Below, in pieces: positions 8,466 to 18,698 of a stretch of DNA of 64,000 nt. Location of the stretch: contig NZ_BAMT01000006.1 in NCBI RefSeq assembly GCF_000617925.1, positions 124,001-188,000 on the forward strand, given 5' to 3'. Source of the stretch: Methylobacillus glycogenes JCM 2850 (GTDB lineage Bacteria; Pseudomonadota; Gammaproteobacteria; Burkholderiales; Methylophilaceae). The position numbers and the translations under genes were made by a program. Below the pieces are notes generated by a model. That model was not told the origin of the DNA, did not search any database, and saw only the letters and a list, made by a program, of their open reading frames with translations. Position 1 is the first letter of the stretch, and each line of letters starts with the position of its first letter.

Positions 8466-9722
8466 ATGAAATTGCCCAGCCTCAACACGCAAATCCTCAT
8501 TGGTGCCTTTATTGGCGTGTTGCTGGGTTTACTCATGGGCAGTCTGGCACCAGATTCACCCGGCCGTGAGGCAGGCATGTATGCGAGCAACTTGGCCGGA
8601 GGTCTGTTTATAGGCTTGCTCAAGATGGTGCTGGTGCCTTTGCTGTTTACCTCCATCGTGGTTGGTGTGGCCAATTTGCAGGCGCATAAACAGATGCATC
8701 GCGTCTGGGTATCAACCCTGGTGTTCTTCAGCATTTCCATGGCTATCGCCGTGTTGCTGGCGCTGGTCGCCACCAATATCTTCCAGCCTGGTGCGGGCAT
8801 GCATCTGGATATGTTTGCCCATGCCTTGCAGGACTTCCATGCGGAAAAACTCACGGTGGGTGAGTTCTTCACTCATTTTCTGCTGGGCCTGTTCCAAAAC
8901 CCGTTTAGCTCGCTGGCGCAGGGCAATGTGCTGGCAGTGGTGATCTTTGCCTTGATTGTCGGGATTGCCATCGTGGTGGGTGGCGAGCGTTATCAGAATT
9001 TCCTCAAACTCATGCAAGAGGCGTTTGACCTCATCATGATGATAGTCGGCTGGGTGATGCGCTTGGCACCCTTGGGCATCATGGCGCTGCTGGCTAAATT
9101 GGTGGCGGCTCAAGAGGTGGGCTTGCTGGCCAGCATGGCGGAGTTCATGGTGCTGGTGGTGGGCATTACCCTGGTGCATGGGGTCATCATCTTGCCCGGC
9201 ATGCTTTATATCGTGACGCGCATGTCACCCTGGCGTTTCTGGCAAGGTGCCAGAGATGCGCTGGTGACCGCCTTTGCCACCAGCTCAAGCTCGGCCACCC
9301 TGCCTGTGACCCTGCGCTGCACTGAGCAGCAACTGCATGTGAGGCGCGAGATTGCAGGTTTTGTGGTTCCGCTCGGTGCCACCATTAATATGGATGGCAC
9401 TGCGCTTTACGAAGCCTCGGCCGCGCTCTTTATCGCCAACCTGGTGGGGGTGGAACTTAACCTGGTGCAGCAGCTCATAGTGTTTTTCATGGCCATGCTG
9501 GCTTCAGTGGGGGCGCCCGGTATCCCCAGCGCGGGCATGGTGACCATGGTGATGGTATTGCAATCGGTGGGATTACCCGCGGAAGCGATTGCCATACTGC
9601 TGCCTATAGATCGCTTGCTAGACACCATACGTACCGCCGTCAACGTGCAGGGCGACATGATAGGTAGCCTGATAGTGCAGGAAATTGTCACGAGTTCTGA
9701 AGCCAAACCTGTTTCAGGTTGA
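8466..9722 (+). CDS. Dicarboxylate/amino acid:cation symporter (DAACS family)
   Basis: An inner-membrane symporter of the GltP/DctA family that takes up glutamate, aspartate or C4-dicarboxylates with protons or sodium. The 418-residue product has eight or so hydrophobic segments plus the family re-entrant signatures: the serine-rich TSSSSATLP loop and the NMDGTALYE motif. The substrate cannot be fixed from sequence. ATG 8466 has AGGA about ten bases upstream. It follows the methyltransferase tail by nine bases, so it may be cotranscribed. The next 275 bases before azurin hold no gene that I can see. Confidence 0.9.
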   Translation: MKLPSLNTQILIGAFIGVLLGLLMGSLAPDSPGREAGMYASNLAGGLFIGLLKMVLVPLLFTSIVVGVANLQAHKQMHRVWVSTLVFFSISMAIAVLLALVATNIFQPGAGMHLDMFAHALQDFHAEKLTVGEFFTHFLLGLFQNPFSSLAQGNVLAVVIFALIVGIAIVVGGERYQNFLKLMQEAFDLIMMIVGWVMRLAPLGIMALLAKLVAAQEVGLLASMAEFMVLVVGITLVHGVIILPGMLYIVTRMSPWRFWQGARDALVTAFATSSSSATLPVTLRCTEQQLHVRREIAGFVVPLGATINMDGTALYEASAALFIANLVGVELNLVQQLIVFFMAMLASVGAPGIPSAGMVTMVMVLQSVGLPAEAIAILLPIDRLLDTIRTAVNVQGDMIGSLIVQEIVTSSEAKPVSG

Positions 9723-9997
9723 TGATTTTGTATAGAATTACCGCCTGCTGTCATCCGAGCATGATGACAATGCGTTAATAGCAGCATGGAGAGGCACTGG
9801 ATTAATCCTCGGTTTTAATTGATAATCTTTCGCAATTGGAATTGATGACCTATCCAAAGTTTGCTGCAGCAACAGTAAGCGCCCATCCAGGCTCTTGGTT
9901 TCAAGCAAGCGTTTTAGCTAAATGTAGTAAGGCAGTATGAAAAGAGCAGTTCTATAACACAGGCAATCTTGCCTATATTTAGATGAGGGAAGTAAAT

Positions 9998-10447
9998 ATG
10001 AAATCCAGCAAAATCGTCGCTATCTTGTTAGCTTCACTGTTCTCCGGTTCCGTACTGGCAGCAGGCTGCTCCGTGGATGTTGAAGCCAACGATGCCATGC
10101 AATACAACACCAAGAACATTGATGTAGAAAAGAGCTGTAAAGAGTTCACAGTGAACCTGAAGCACACTGGTTCCCTGCCTAAGAACGTGATGGGCCACAA
10201 CCTGGTGATCACCAAGACTGCAGACTTCAAGGCTGTTATGAACGACGGCGTTGCTGCTGGTGAAGCTGGTAACTTCGTTAAGGCTGGTGATGCACGCGTT
10301 GTTGCTCACACCAAGCTGGTTGGCGGTGGTGAAAAGGACAGCGTCAAGGTTGACGTTAGCAAGCTGGCTGCTGGTGAGAAGTACACATTCTTCTGCTCCT
10401 TCCCTGGCCACGCTACTATGATGCGCGGTACAGTTACTGTTAAGTAA
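9998..10447 (+). CDS. Azurin (type 1 blue copper protein)
   Basis: A periplasmic blue copper electron carrier. The 149-residue precursor has a signal peptide ending SGSVLAAG and a mature domain of about 128 residues. The copper ligands are visible: His in VMGHNLV, then Cys, His and Met in [12 protein letters not shown]; the N-terminal disulfide cysteines are also present. In obligate methylotrophs azurins can accept electrons from methylamine dehydrogenase; here no mau genes are in view. Codon use is strongly skewed (GCT, GGT, AAG, GTT), as in highly expressed genes. ATG 9998 has GAGGGAAG upstream. A rho-independent terminator follows. Confidence 0.95.
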
Positions 10448-10510
10448 ACTGTAAGCCTATAAGTCATTAGGCAGCATCTGCCTTGGTACAGACCAAGGTA
10501 AAGCAAAAAA

Positions 10511-10534
10511 GGGCAGCTTAAGCTGCCCTTTTGT
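10511..10534. terminator. Rho-independent terminator between azurin and porin
   Basis: The nine-base stem GGGCAGCTT/AAGCTGCCC is flanked by an A-run on the left and TTTTGTTTT on the right, so it can end transcription of azurin (+) and of the convergent porin gene (-). Confidence 0.9.
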
Positions 10535-10575
10535 TTTGTGCCCGCTACCCATTCAGCTAGCGGGATTTACTCGTA

Positions 10576-12003
10576 CTAGAAGTCGAACTGCGCACGTGCA
10601 GTCAAAGCACGTTCGTCATCTGCCGTGGCCGTGGCATTGTTATTGGACTTGGTATAGCGCGCCACACCGCCTGTGAACTTGGTATCTACATAGTCCAGCA
10701 CCAGACGGGTGTTAGGGTTCAATATCCATTGCACGCCTGCGGTCCAGGCGTGAGCGCCAGTGGCTGTGCCTGCGGCGACATTACCTGAACCTACTGGGCC
10801 AGAACCCGCGGCGAAATCGCTGCCATCAAAGTCTGAGTAGCGCAGGCTCAGTAACACAGCACCCGTGCCTGTGCCATTGCCTATATCGAAGTTCTTCTTC
10901 GGGTTGATACGGCCAAACAAGCCCAAGCTGCCATAGCTGTCGGCAAAGTGTTCGCCAGTCACCAGCCAGCTGGCGGCGGCGTACCAGGCCTTGATATCCT
11001 TGTCGAAATTCTGATGCAGACTGGTCTTGCCTTCATAGTTGTGCTTCATCCACTCAGCTTGCAGCTTGAACGGACCTTGCGCCACGGCCATTTCCAGACC
11101 ATAGCGGGTACGGGTCAGGTCATCGCTGTTGTCATGCGTGAAAGCGGTGGGGGTGAAGAAGGCCACACCTCTGGCTTCGGTACGTGCAGTAGGGGCCACT
11201 ACCTGATTGGGTGACAGTTCGCCACGAGAGAAACCAGCACCCAAGTGATAAACCGCATCCTTGTTGCCGAGGAACTGGGCAAAGTTGACGCTGGCGCGAC
11301 CTATGATGTCCAGACCATCCACCTGATTGTCGGTGTTGTTGATATTCTTGCCACGGCCAGTGGAAGTAGCCAGACCGTAGAACACACCCTTGGTCGGGTT
11401 GCCAAACAGCATAGCCCCGCGTTCCTTGCCTGGGGTCAGCACGTCCAGTAGTCCACGCTCTTGGAATTCGGTAAAGATATCGCTGGTGTCCTGCTCCATA
11501 CCAAACGGCATCTTGAACTGACCAAAGCGCAAGCGGGCTTGATCCCACCAGTTGATGCCGAAGTAGGCTTCATCCAGATGACTACCATTGGCGACATTGG
11601 CAAAGTCAGCGGTGATATTGAAGTCGTAGTATTTGTAGTAGCGGCCTTGCATGGTCATGAAAGCACGGCGGATATCGAAGGTATCCGCGCTTTCAGCCGC
11701 GTTCTTGTCGAAGTAACGGTAATCCGCCTGGATACGGCCATTGAAGCCCAGGGATTGTGACTTGTCTGCGGTTTCCAGGCGTATGCCATCCTTGAATACC
11801 GGGCGGATATCAGCCTTGTGGCTTTCCTCATCCGCCACTTTCTCGCTTTTGCGCCTATCGCTAATCTTGCTGACTTCTTCCTTGGTCAATACGCCCTTGT
11901 TCATGAGCATTTCCAGAATGTCTTCGGTAGAGTCGGCATGGGCGGGCAAGCTCGCCAGCAACAAGCTACCTAGGGCAAGAGGAAACAGACTTCTGAGCTT
12001 CAT
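10576..12003 (-). CDS. OprO/OprP-type phosphate-selective porin
   Basis: An outer-membrane trimeric porin of the OprP family, which in Pseudomonas passes phosphate or polyphosphate. The 475-residue precursor has a signal peptide ending LPAHA, a short coiled-coil-like segment (residues 25-60, EDILEMLMNKGVLTKEEVSK-type), then a beta-barrel with FDIRRAFMTMQGRYYKYYDF and a terminal phenylalanine, as outer-membrane insertion requires. I placed the start at MKLRSLFP; the ORF extends 16 codons further without a signal. A PhoB-like box with a matched -10 sits just upstream, supporting phosphate control. Substrate is inferred, not seen. Confidence 0.85.
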   Translation of the reverse strand: MKLRSLFPLALGSLLLASLPAHADSTEDILEMLMNKGVLTKEEVSKISDRRKSEKVADEESHKADIRPVFKDGIRLETADKSQSLGFNGRIQADYRYFDKNAAESADTFDIRRAFMTMQGRYYKYYDFNITADFANVANGSHLDEAYFGINWWDQARLRFGQFKMPFGMEQDTSDIFTEFQERGLLDVLTPGKERGAMLFGNPTKGVFYGLATSTGRGKNINNTDNQVDGLDIIGRASVNFAQFLGNKDAVYHLGAGFSRGELSPNQVVAPTARTEARGVAFFTPTAFTHDNSDDLTRTRYGLEMAVAQGPFKLQAEWMKHNYEGKTSLHQNFDKDIKAWYAAASWLVTGEHFADSYGSLGLFGRINPKKNFDIGNGTGTGAVLLSLRYSDFDGSDFAAGSGPVGSGNVAAGTATGAHAWTAGVQWILNPNTRLVLDYVDTKFTGGVARYTKSNNNATATADDERALTARAQFDF

Positions 12004-12060
12004 TGTGACTTTCTCCAGTATTAAATAAAACGGCAACCAGACGTGTTGCAATGAGGCGGG

Positions 12061-12094
12061 ATTATTGGCGGGGAATATGACAGTTCCGTGTCAA
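12061..12094 (-). promoter_or_regulatory. Probable Pho box and -10 of the porin gene
   Basis: On the minus strand TTGACAC (12088-12094), a four-base gap, and CTGTCAT (12077-12083) form two PhoB-type half-sites in direct repeat, the second perfect. Ten bases further on lies AATAAT (12061-12066), the distance expected between a Pho box and a -10 hexamer. The porin ATG is about 58 bases downstream of the -10. Confidence 0.6.
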
Positions 12095-12103
12095 AAACGG
12101 GCA

Positions 12104-12353
12104 CTTAGACCAGAAATGGCCTACTTTTACAACGATTTACAAAACACGAAAATTCAAATATAACAACAAGTTGCGTAATGTTAAGACCTGCGCTGCTCAG
12201 CTAGACCCTGCTAAGAGCCTGTGAGATGGACTAAGAGTTGGATGGGGATTTGCGCAGAATTGCGACAGAGGGGCTTGCCAGTGCAATACTGGCAAGCGGG
12301 GTATAGATGTAATGCAATCGAGCAATGCCTGGGCACTGGCGGGCACTCAGGCA
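12104..12353. other. Noncoding gap with two hairpins
   Basis: This gap between the porin promoter and the RND gene end holds no gene I can support. It contains a perfect nine-base hairpin CTTGCCAGT/ACTGGCAAG at 12274-12296 and an eight-base AATGCCTG/CAGGCATT hairpin at 12324-12355 immediately after the RND stop. Neither is followed by a T-run on the minus strand, so they are not classical terminators, though they may stabilise the RND mRNA end. Confidence 0.5.
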
Positions 12354-15300
12354 TTAGGCTGCGGCAGCCTGTGTTTTGCGTAGTCTGGCGTTCATGACCA
12401 GGGAATAAGCCGCTGGCACCACCACCAAGGTGAGCAAGGTGGAAGAAATCATGCCGCCTATCACCGCAATGGAGAGTGGGCCATTGGTTTCTGCGCCTGC
12501 GCCCAAACCCAATGCCGCAGGTAGCAGGGCCAGAATAATGGTGAGCGAGGTCATCAGTACCGGGCGCAAGCGTATGGGGCAGGCTTCGCTTAATGCCTGG
12601 TCTACGCTTTTGCCTTCTTCCCTTAACTGGTTGGTCAGGTCTATCAGCAGAATAGAGTTCTTCGCCACCAAGCCTATCAACAGCACCAGCCCTATCATGG
12701 AGAAGATATTCAGCGAGTTACCCGTCAACCATAGCGCAAATACGCCGCCTATGATGGCCAGCGGCTGCGCCAGCATGATAATCAAGGGCTGCAGGAAGGA
12801 ATTAAACTGGCTGGCCAGCACCATATACAGCAACAGCAGAGCCAGGCTGAACGCAAACATCATGTTTTTGCTGGTCTTTTGTAATTCCTCGGCTTGGCCT
12901 ATCAAATTCAGCCTGTAGCCAGGCGGCAGGATTTCCTGCGCACTATCGCGTACCAGCTGAATGGCATCACCCAATGGCATCGAGGGGTTGGAATACAGGC
13001 TGGCAGCATATTGCAGGTCAAAGCGGCCTATCAGCGCAGCCCCTAGTGTCTGCTTGAAGCTGGCAACGCTATCCAGGCGTACCAGCTCACCCGAGTTGCT
13101 GCGCAGATAGATTTTCTTCAGGTCATCAGGGGTGGATAAACTGCCTTCCTTGGCCTTGAGGCGAATATCGTAGCGCTGACCGTCACCAGGCTCGTCATTG
13201 AAGCTGGCGACATCAATACCCCCGGTATAGAGATTAAGTGCGGTGGCCAAATCGGTGGCGGATAGCCCCAGGCTGGCGGCTCGCACGCGGTCTATCTGCA
13301 TGGTGAGCTGTGGCAAATCAAGGTCAAGATCCAGATCGACCTTGCCCATGCCTGGGGTATCACCCAGCATGCGCTGCATGGTTTTACCCAGTTGCGCGAC
13401 TTGTTCCAGGTTGGGGCCAGTGATGTTGAGTTGCAGCTTTTCCGAGCGCTGGCCACCCACAATAGCCACTGGCACCGGGAAAGCCCGTACGCCGGGAATC
13501 TGATCCAGCTCCACGCGCATGGCCTTGATCAAATCTTGCTGGCTCATGCTGCGGTCGCGCCTTTCCTTGAGCCTGATGCTGACCGTACCTTGTTGACTTG
13601 GCCCTGCGCGCCTACGCCTATAGTGCTGAAGTAGCTGGCAATCTGCGCGTCATAACGGGAGACTACACCTTCAAGCAAAGTCAGGCGGCTATTGGTGTAT
13701 TCAATGCTGGAGCCCAGTGGCGTACGGAAGGAAATCATAAAGCGGCCTTCGTCCGAATCTTGGATGAACTCCTTGTTGACCTTGCCAAAGAAGAAGCCGC
13801 TGCCCAGGATGACCAGCAAGGTCAGCAGCATAATGAGCCAGCGGTGCTTGAGGGTCCAGCGCAGACTACGGGCATAGCTGCGGTCCATGGCGTGATAAAC
13901 CTTGTCCAGCCAGCGATAGAAACGGCCGCTGGGCTCATGCGCAGACAGGTAGCGCGAGCAGAGCATAGGCGTCAGCGTCAGCGACACCAGCAGTGATACC
14001 AGCACCCCAAAGGTCACCACCACCGCGAAGGACTTGAAGAACTTGCCTATCATGCCGTCCATAAAGATCACGGGCGCGAAGATACACACCAGTGAGAAAG
14101 TGGCCGCCACCACGGCAAACGCTACCTCGCGGCTGCCGGAAATAGCCGCCATTCTGGCGAGTACGGCAGGGGCTTCCTGGCTGTTGCGGCTACGCAGGGT
14201 CAAGTGCCTGTGAATATTTTCCAGCACCACAATGGCGTCATCGACCACCACGCCTATTAGCAGCAGCAAGGCCAACAGCGTCATGGTATTGAAGGTGAAG
14301 CCGGAGAAATACATGACGGCAACGGCCCCCAATAGCGAGACCGGGATGGCGGTGGCAATAATCAGGGTGGAGCGCAGCGAGCGCAGGAACAACCAGACGA
14401 TAAACGCGGCCAGCAGCGTGCCTTCTACCAGGTGATCCTGCAGCGCGCGCACGATATCATTGATGAACAGCGCATCATTGGTGGAGATATCCAGCGTCAT
14501 GCCAGGCGGCAGATTGGGCCGTATGTCCTTATCCAGCTTACGCTGCACGGCATTAATAATGGAGACGGTATTGGCGTTGGCTACCTTGACGATACCCAGG
14601 CCCACCGCGGGGTTGCCACCAAAGCGCGCCAGTTGACGGTAGTCCGCCACATCATCTTGCAGCTCGGCAATATCCTTGAGCTTGATGGCGGCACCATCAC
14701 GGTAGCTCACCACCATTTCCGCGAGATCTCGCAGGGTGTGGAATTCCAAGTCCAGTTTCATGAGGTACTCGGAACTCTGCCCCACCAAAAAGCCCCCTGG
14801 CAGTTGCACATGCTCACGGCCAAAAGCGGCAATCAGGTCTGTGGCCGTCAGGTTGTAGGCGGCCATGCGCTCAGGCAATACATGTACGCGTATGGTGCGG
14901 TCACGGCGGCCGCCCAGGCGGACTTCGCCTATGCCATCTATGGTTTCCAGCTGCTTCTTCAGCACATTGAAACCATAGAGGTTAATCTGTTGTGTGGTGC
15001 GGTCGCCGCGTAGCGCCAGCCACATAATAGGTTGGGCATTGGTCTCGACCTTTTGCACCTGGGGTGGGTCGGTATCGTCGGGCAGGCGGCGCAATACCTG
15101 ATTTACCTTGGATTGCACCTCGTTATAGGCAACGTCGATATTCTTTTCCAAGCCAAAGGTGATGGTGATGACCGAGACGCCGGGTGATGAGCCGGATTGA
15201 ATGTGTTCTATGCCCGGCGTGGTGTTGACCGAAGACTCGATGACGCTGGTAATGCTGGCATCGACAATGTCAGGATTGGCACCCTTGAGCGTGGTGGTGA

Positions 15301-15439
15301 TTGAGATAATGGGGAATTCGATATAAGGCAGTCTATCCACGCCTATGCGCTGATAACTGATAATTCCCAGCAGCACCAACAGGCCAGAGACCATCCAGGC
15401 CAGCACATGCCGCTTAATTGATATTTCCGGCAAACTCAT
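12354..15439 (-). CDS. RND efflux transporter permease (HAE1-like), one frame break
   Basis: A tripartite-efflux inner-membrane pump driven by protons. Two ORFs join: 15439-13544 carries the first periplasmic lobe and TM2-6 with the VDDAIVVLENIHRH segment, and 13547-12354 carries the second lobe and TM8-12. The break is near 13590; adding one base turns NKVRSAS into NKGTVSIRLKERRDRSMSQQ, which reads on smoothly. The joined protein is about 1,028 residues, normal for the family. It overlaps the adaptor gene by four bases (15436-15439). No outer-membrane channel gene is adjacent, so a TolC-like partner elsewhere is inferred. Substrate unknown. Confidence 0.88.
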
Positions 15440-16547
15440 GGCTGTGCCTTGTGCTCAGGCTTGGTCTGGGCTTTGATTTCAGACTTGATTTGAACCTGGG
15501 CCTGATCGGTGAGGAAAGCGGCACCATCCACAGCGATGGTTTCCCCGGCTTGCAAACCTTCAAGAATCTGAATGCGGCCATCCTGGTAAATGCCAGTTTT
15601 GACGATGCGTTGCTGCGCTACATCATCTTTAATCACATACACCACCTGCCCAGCCGGACGTAACACCACGCTGAGCTCAGGCACGACTATGGCGTCCTGA
15701 TATTCGCCCAGAATGATATTGCCAGTGACACTGGCACCCGACTGCCAGCCGGCTGATCGATGATATCGACCAGCACATCAATGGCGCGATTGGTGCTCAC
15801 TATTACCGGCTTGAACTCCCGCAGCACACCTTCAGCTTCTTGATCCGAAGTAGGGGTAGTCAGGCGCACCTTGAGACCTGGGCGCAGTTTGCCACCCAAA
15901 TTCTCGGGGTAAGGCAGGTGCGCACGCAGCTTTTGGTTGCTGATGATCTGCAGGATGGGGTCACCTACCTTGACGTAATCGCCGGGGGAGACAATTTGCT
16001 TTTCCACCTTGCCATCGATAGGTGAGAGCAATCGAGTCTTGCCACCATTATGGGTAATGGTTTCCAGACGTGAGCGTGCCCCTTCTAACTGGCGCTTGAA
16101 AGCAATCTTCTGGGTTTCCAGCTCGTCCAGTGCAAACTGCGAGATAAAGTTTTTCTCTACCAGCTTTGCATTGCGTTCCACATTGCGCTGCTGGTTAAGC
16201 AGCAGGGCTTCCAGCCTGGCGACTTCGCTCTCGGCTTCACGTTGCTGCAGGGTGTAATCTTGCGGGTCTAGTAGGGCGATGACTTCGCCTTTTTTTACCA
16301 CCTGCCCAGGACTGGCCAGAATACGCACTACACGGGCAGGCACTTCGGCTGCCACTGTGGGGTCCATAATGCCTTCCAGCGTGCCTATGGCCTGCTCGCG
16401 AATTTCCAGGCGCGTGGTTTCTGCCTGGGTGACGCTGACCAATGGGGGCGTGGGTTTCTTATTGTTGTCTTCGGGTTTGCTGCAAGCACTGACGCTCAGT
16501 GCCAGCAAGGCCGAGAGCGCACTGGCCCATAAACGATAGCCTGGCAT
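15436..16547 (-). CDS. RND efflux periplasmic adaptor (membrane fusion protein), one frame break
   Basis: The adaptor linking the RND pump to an outer-membrane channel. It begins with a lipoprotein signal whose lipobox is SVSAC, then has a barrel-sandwich (lipoyl-like) half AEVPARVVRILASPGQVVKKG, a coiled-coil hairpin (about residues 95-150), the second lipoyl half, and beta-barrel domains. The first frame ends at 15687; adding one base near 15747 turns RVPVSLA into SGASVTGNIILGEYQ and continues to 15436. The joined length is about 370 residues, usual for the family. It is first in the operon. Confidence 0.85.
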
Positions 16548-16679
16548 TTAAGTTTTACTTCCTGAATTCAAGTTGCGCATTACCGGGAGTAAGCCACGGT
16601 ACGCCGCATATAATTAATCGTGCTACTAGCGGAGATTGCGAGAAGCCAAAAGTCTATACTGAATTCAGATTGATTTGCA

Positions 16680-17321
16680 TCATTGTTGCTTAAATTGCGC
16701 CAGTATTTTCCAATCAAAGTAGGGGCCAGGGTCGGTCTTGCGCGTGGGCGCGATATCAGAATGACCGACAATGTCACGTATTGGGTAATGATGTTGCAGT
16801 AGTGCAATCAGGCGGCATAAGCGCTGGTATTGGGCGGCGGTGAAAGCTTCATCATCACAACCTTCCAACTCAATGCCTATGGAAAAGTCATTGCAGCGTT
16901 CTTTACCCCGCCACTGCGATAGCCCGGCATGCCAGGCACGCGCCTCGCAAGAGACGTATTGCTGCAGCTCACCTTCTCTGCGAATGACGAAATGCGCTGA
17001 GACCTTGAGCGTGTGTATGCTGGCGTAATAAGGGTGATCGCCCGCTTGCAGTTGATTGGTAAATAACTCGCGGATACCGTTACCACCATATTCTCCAGGT
17101 GGCAGGCTGATATTGTGGATGACCAGCAATTCGGTAGGCATGCCCTCGGGCCTGACATCCCGATTGGGGGAGGGAATAAACTCCGCCTCGGCGACGATGC
17201 CGCCAGGCAGCATGGTTAAGCTTGTATCCGCGCCTGTATCACTAGAGGCGGGGGTATGTGAGGCGGAATCTGATACAGGCGGGGTGGTCATCAAGCCCTT
17301 AACTTGGTCAGGCCTAGTCAT
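16680..17321 (-). CDS. ampD: 1,6-anhydro-N-acetylmuramyl-L-alanine amidase AmpD
   Basis: A cytoplasmic zinc amidase that cleaves the stem peptide from anhydromuropeptides during wall recycling. Family landmarks are VIHNISLPPGEYGG (first His ligand), the RAWHAGLSQW, CNDFSIGIELEG and GHSDIAPTRKTDPGPYFDW segments. ATG 17319-17321 overlaps the end of pilR, which would couple translation; it gives an extra 36 residues before MLPGGIVAEAEFIPSPNRD, where E. coli AmpD begins, so 17213 is a real alternative start. No ampE or ampC is visible. Confidence 0.92.
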   Translation of the reverse strand: MTRPDQVKGLMTTPPVSDSASHTPASSDTGADTSLTMLPGGIVAEAEFIPSPNRDVRPEGMPTELLVIHNISLPPGEYGGNGIRELFTNQLQAGDHPYYASIHTLKVSAHFVIRREGELQQYVSCEARAWHAGLSQWRGKERCNDFSIGIELEGCDDEAFTAAQYQRLCRLIALLQHHYPIRDIVGHSDIAPTRKTDPGPYFDWKILAQFKQQ

Positions 17322-18698
17322 TATCCTTGCTGAGTCCGAGCTTGCTCAGGCGATAACGAAAAGTGCGGAAGCTGACGCCAAGTAATTTGGCGGCCGCAGT
17401 CTTGTTGTGGTGAGTTTTTTCCAGCGCATTGAGTATGGCTTGTTTTTCCAGTTGCTCAAGATAGTCCGGCAAGGCCATGCCTTCGTCAACCTGAGATGAT
17501 TGAGTGCGCTGGCTTCCATCGCACTGCCATCCACGGGGGTAATGATATTTTCCTGCTCCAGCAGCAGGTCATCTGGGGTAATCACATGGCCATCACTCAG
17601 GGCCAGGGCTCGCTCCAGCACATTCTCCAGCTCACGCACATTACCGGGGAAGCTATGGCGCGCCAGTATCTGATTAGCCTCGGCGCTCAATTCTGGTACT
17701 GGGCGGCCTTCTTCTCTACATTGCTTTTGCAACAAGGCATGCACCAGCAAGGGGATATCGGCTGGCATTTCGCGCAGCGCAGGCATTTTCAGTTCAATTA
17801 CGTTGAGGCGGTAATAAAGATCCTGGCGGAATTCGCCACGCTCCATCATCACGGCCAGATTCTTATGGGTGGCGCTGATGATGCGTACATCTACGCTTTC
17901 TTCTACGGTGCTGCCCACCATGCGGACTTTTTTCTCTTGTATGGCACGCAGCAGTTTGACCTGCATGGCTAAAGGCAGGTCGGCTACTTCGTCCAGGAAC
18001 AAGGTGCCGCCTTTAGCGGCGTGGAACATGCCATCCTTATCTTGGGTGGCGCCCGTGAACGCGCCTTTTTTATGACCAAAGAATTCACTTTCCATGAGGT
18101 TTTCTGGAATTGCCCCACAGTTGACGGCAATAAAGGGGCCATCATGGCGTGAACTGTTCTGGTGAATCATGCGCGCGGCCAGCTCCTTGCCGCTGCCTGA
18201 CTCGCCACTGATGTATACAGGTGCCTGACTGCGCGCCAGCTTCTCCACCATGCTGCGCACCTGCTTGATGGGAGTGCTGTTACCTATCATGTGATGGCCT
18301 GCAGCGGAGCTGCTGCTTTCTGCCGGGCTGGAGAGTTTGAGGGCCGACTGCACCAATGGTCGCAGTTGCTTGAGCGAGATGGGCTTGGTGAGGTAATCAA
18401 AGGCCCCAGCTTTGAGTGCTGAGACTGCATTCTCTGCGCTGCCATAGGCCGTGATCACCGCCACTGGCAGACCGGGGTAATGCTGGGAAATATGTTTGAC
18501 CAAATCCAGGCCTATGCCATCTGGCAGGCGCATATCGGTGAGGCAGAGCGAATATTGGCCCTGTTCCAGCAAATGCTGTGCTTCTGCCAGAGTGCTGGCG
18601 CTATCGGCGCGGATATCCATGCGCTCCAGGGTCAGCACCAGCAATTCGCGGATATCGGTCTCGTCGTCTACGACCAGGCAGGCAGGGGGCGTGCTCAT
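17314..18698 (-). CDS. pilR: Sigma-54 response regulator PilR, one frame break
   Basis: An NtrC-family activator for type IV pilus genes. It has a receiver domain (VVDDETD acidic pair, phospho-Asp in CLTDMRLPDG), an AAA+ domain with Walker A GESGSGKE and the sigma-54 contact loop GAFTGA, and a Fis-type HTH. The HTH is lost in the direct frame, which ends at 17346; adding one base near 17505 gives SSQVDEGMALPDYLEQLEKQ and then KTAAAKLLGVSFRTFRYRL, ending at 17314. It overlaps pilS by four bases. A probable target promoter lies at 45353-45368. Confidence 0.9.

Noticed and set aside
9723..9997. A tRNA or small RNA gene before azurin
   Set aside because: I found no cloverleaf, CCA-type end or clear promoter-terminator pair; only short inverted repeats such as AGGCAA/TTGCCT near 9962.
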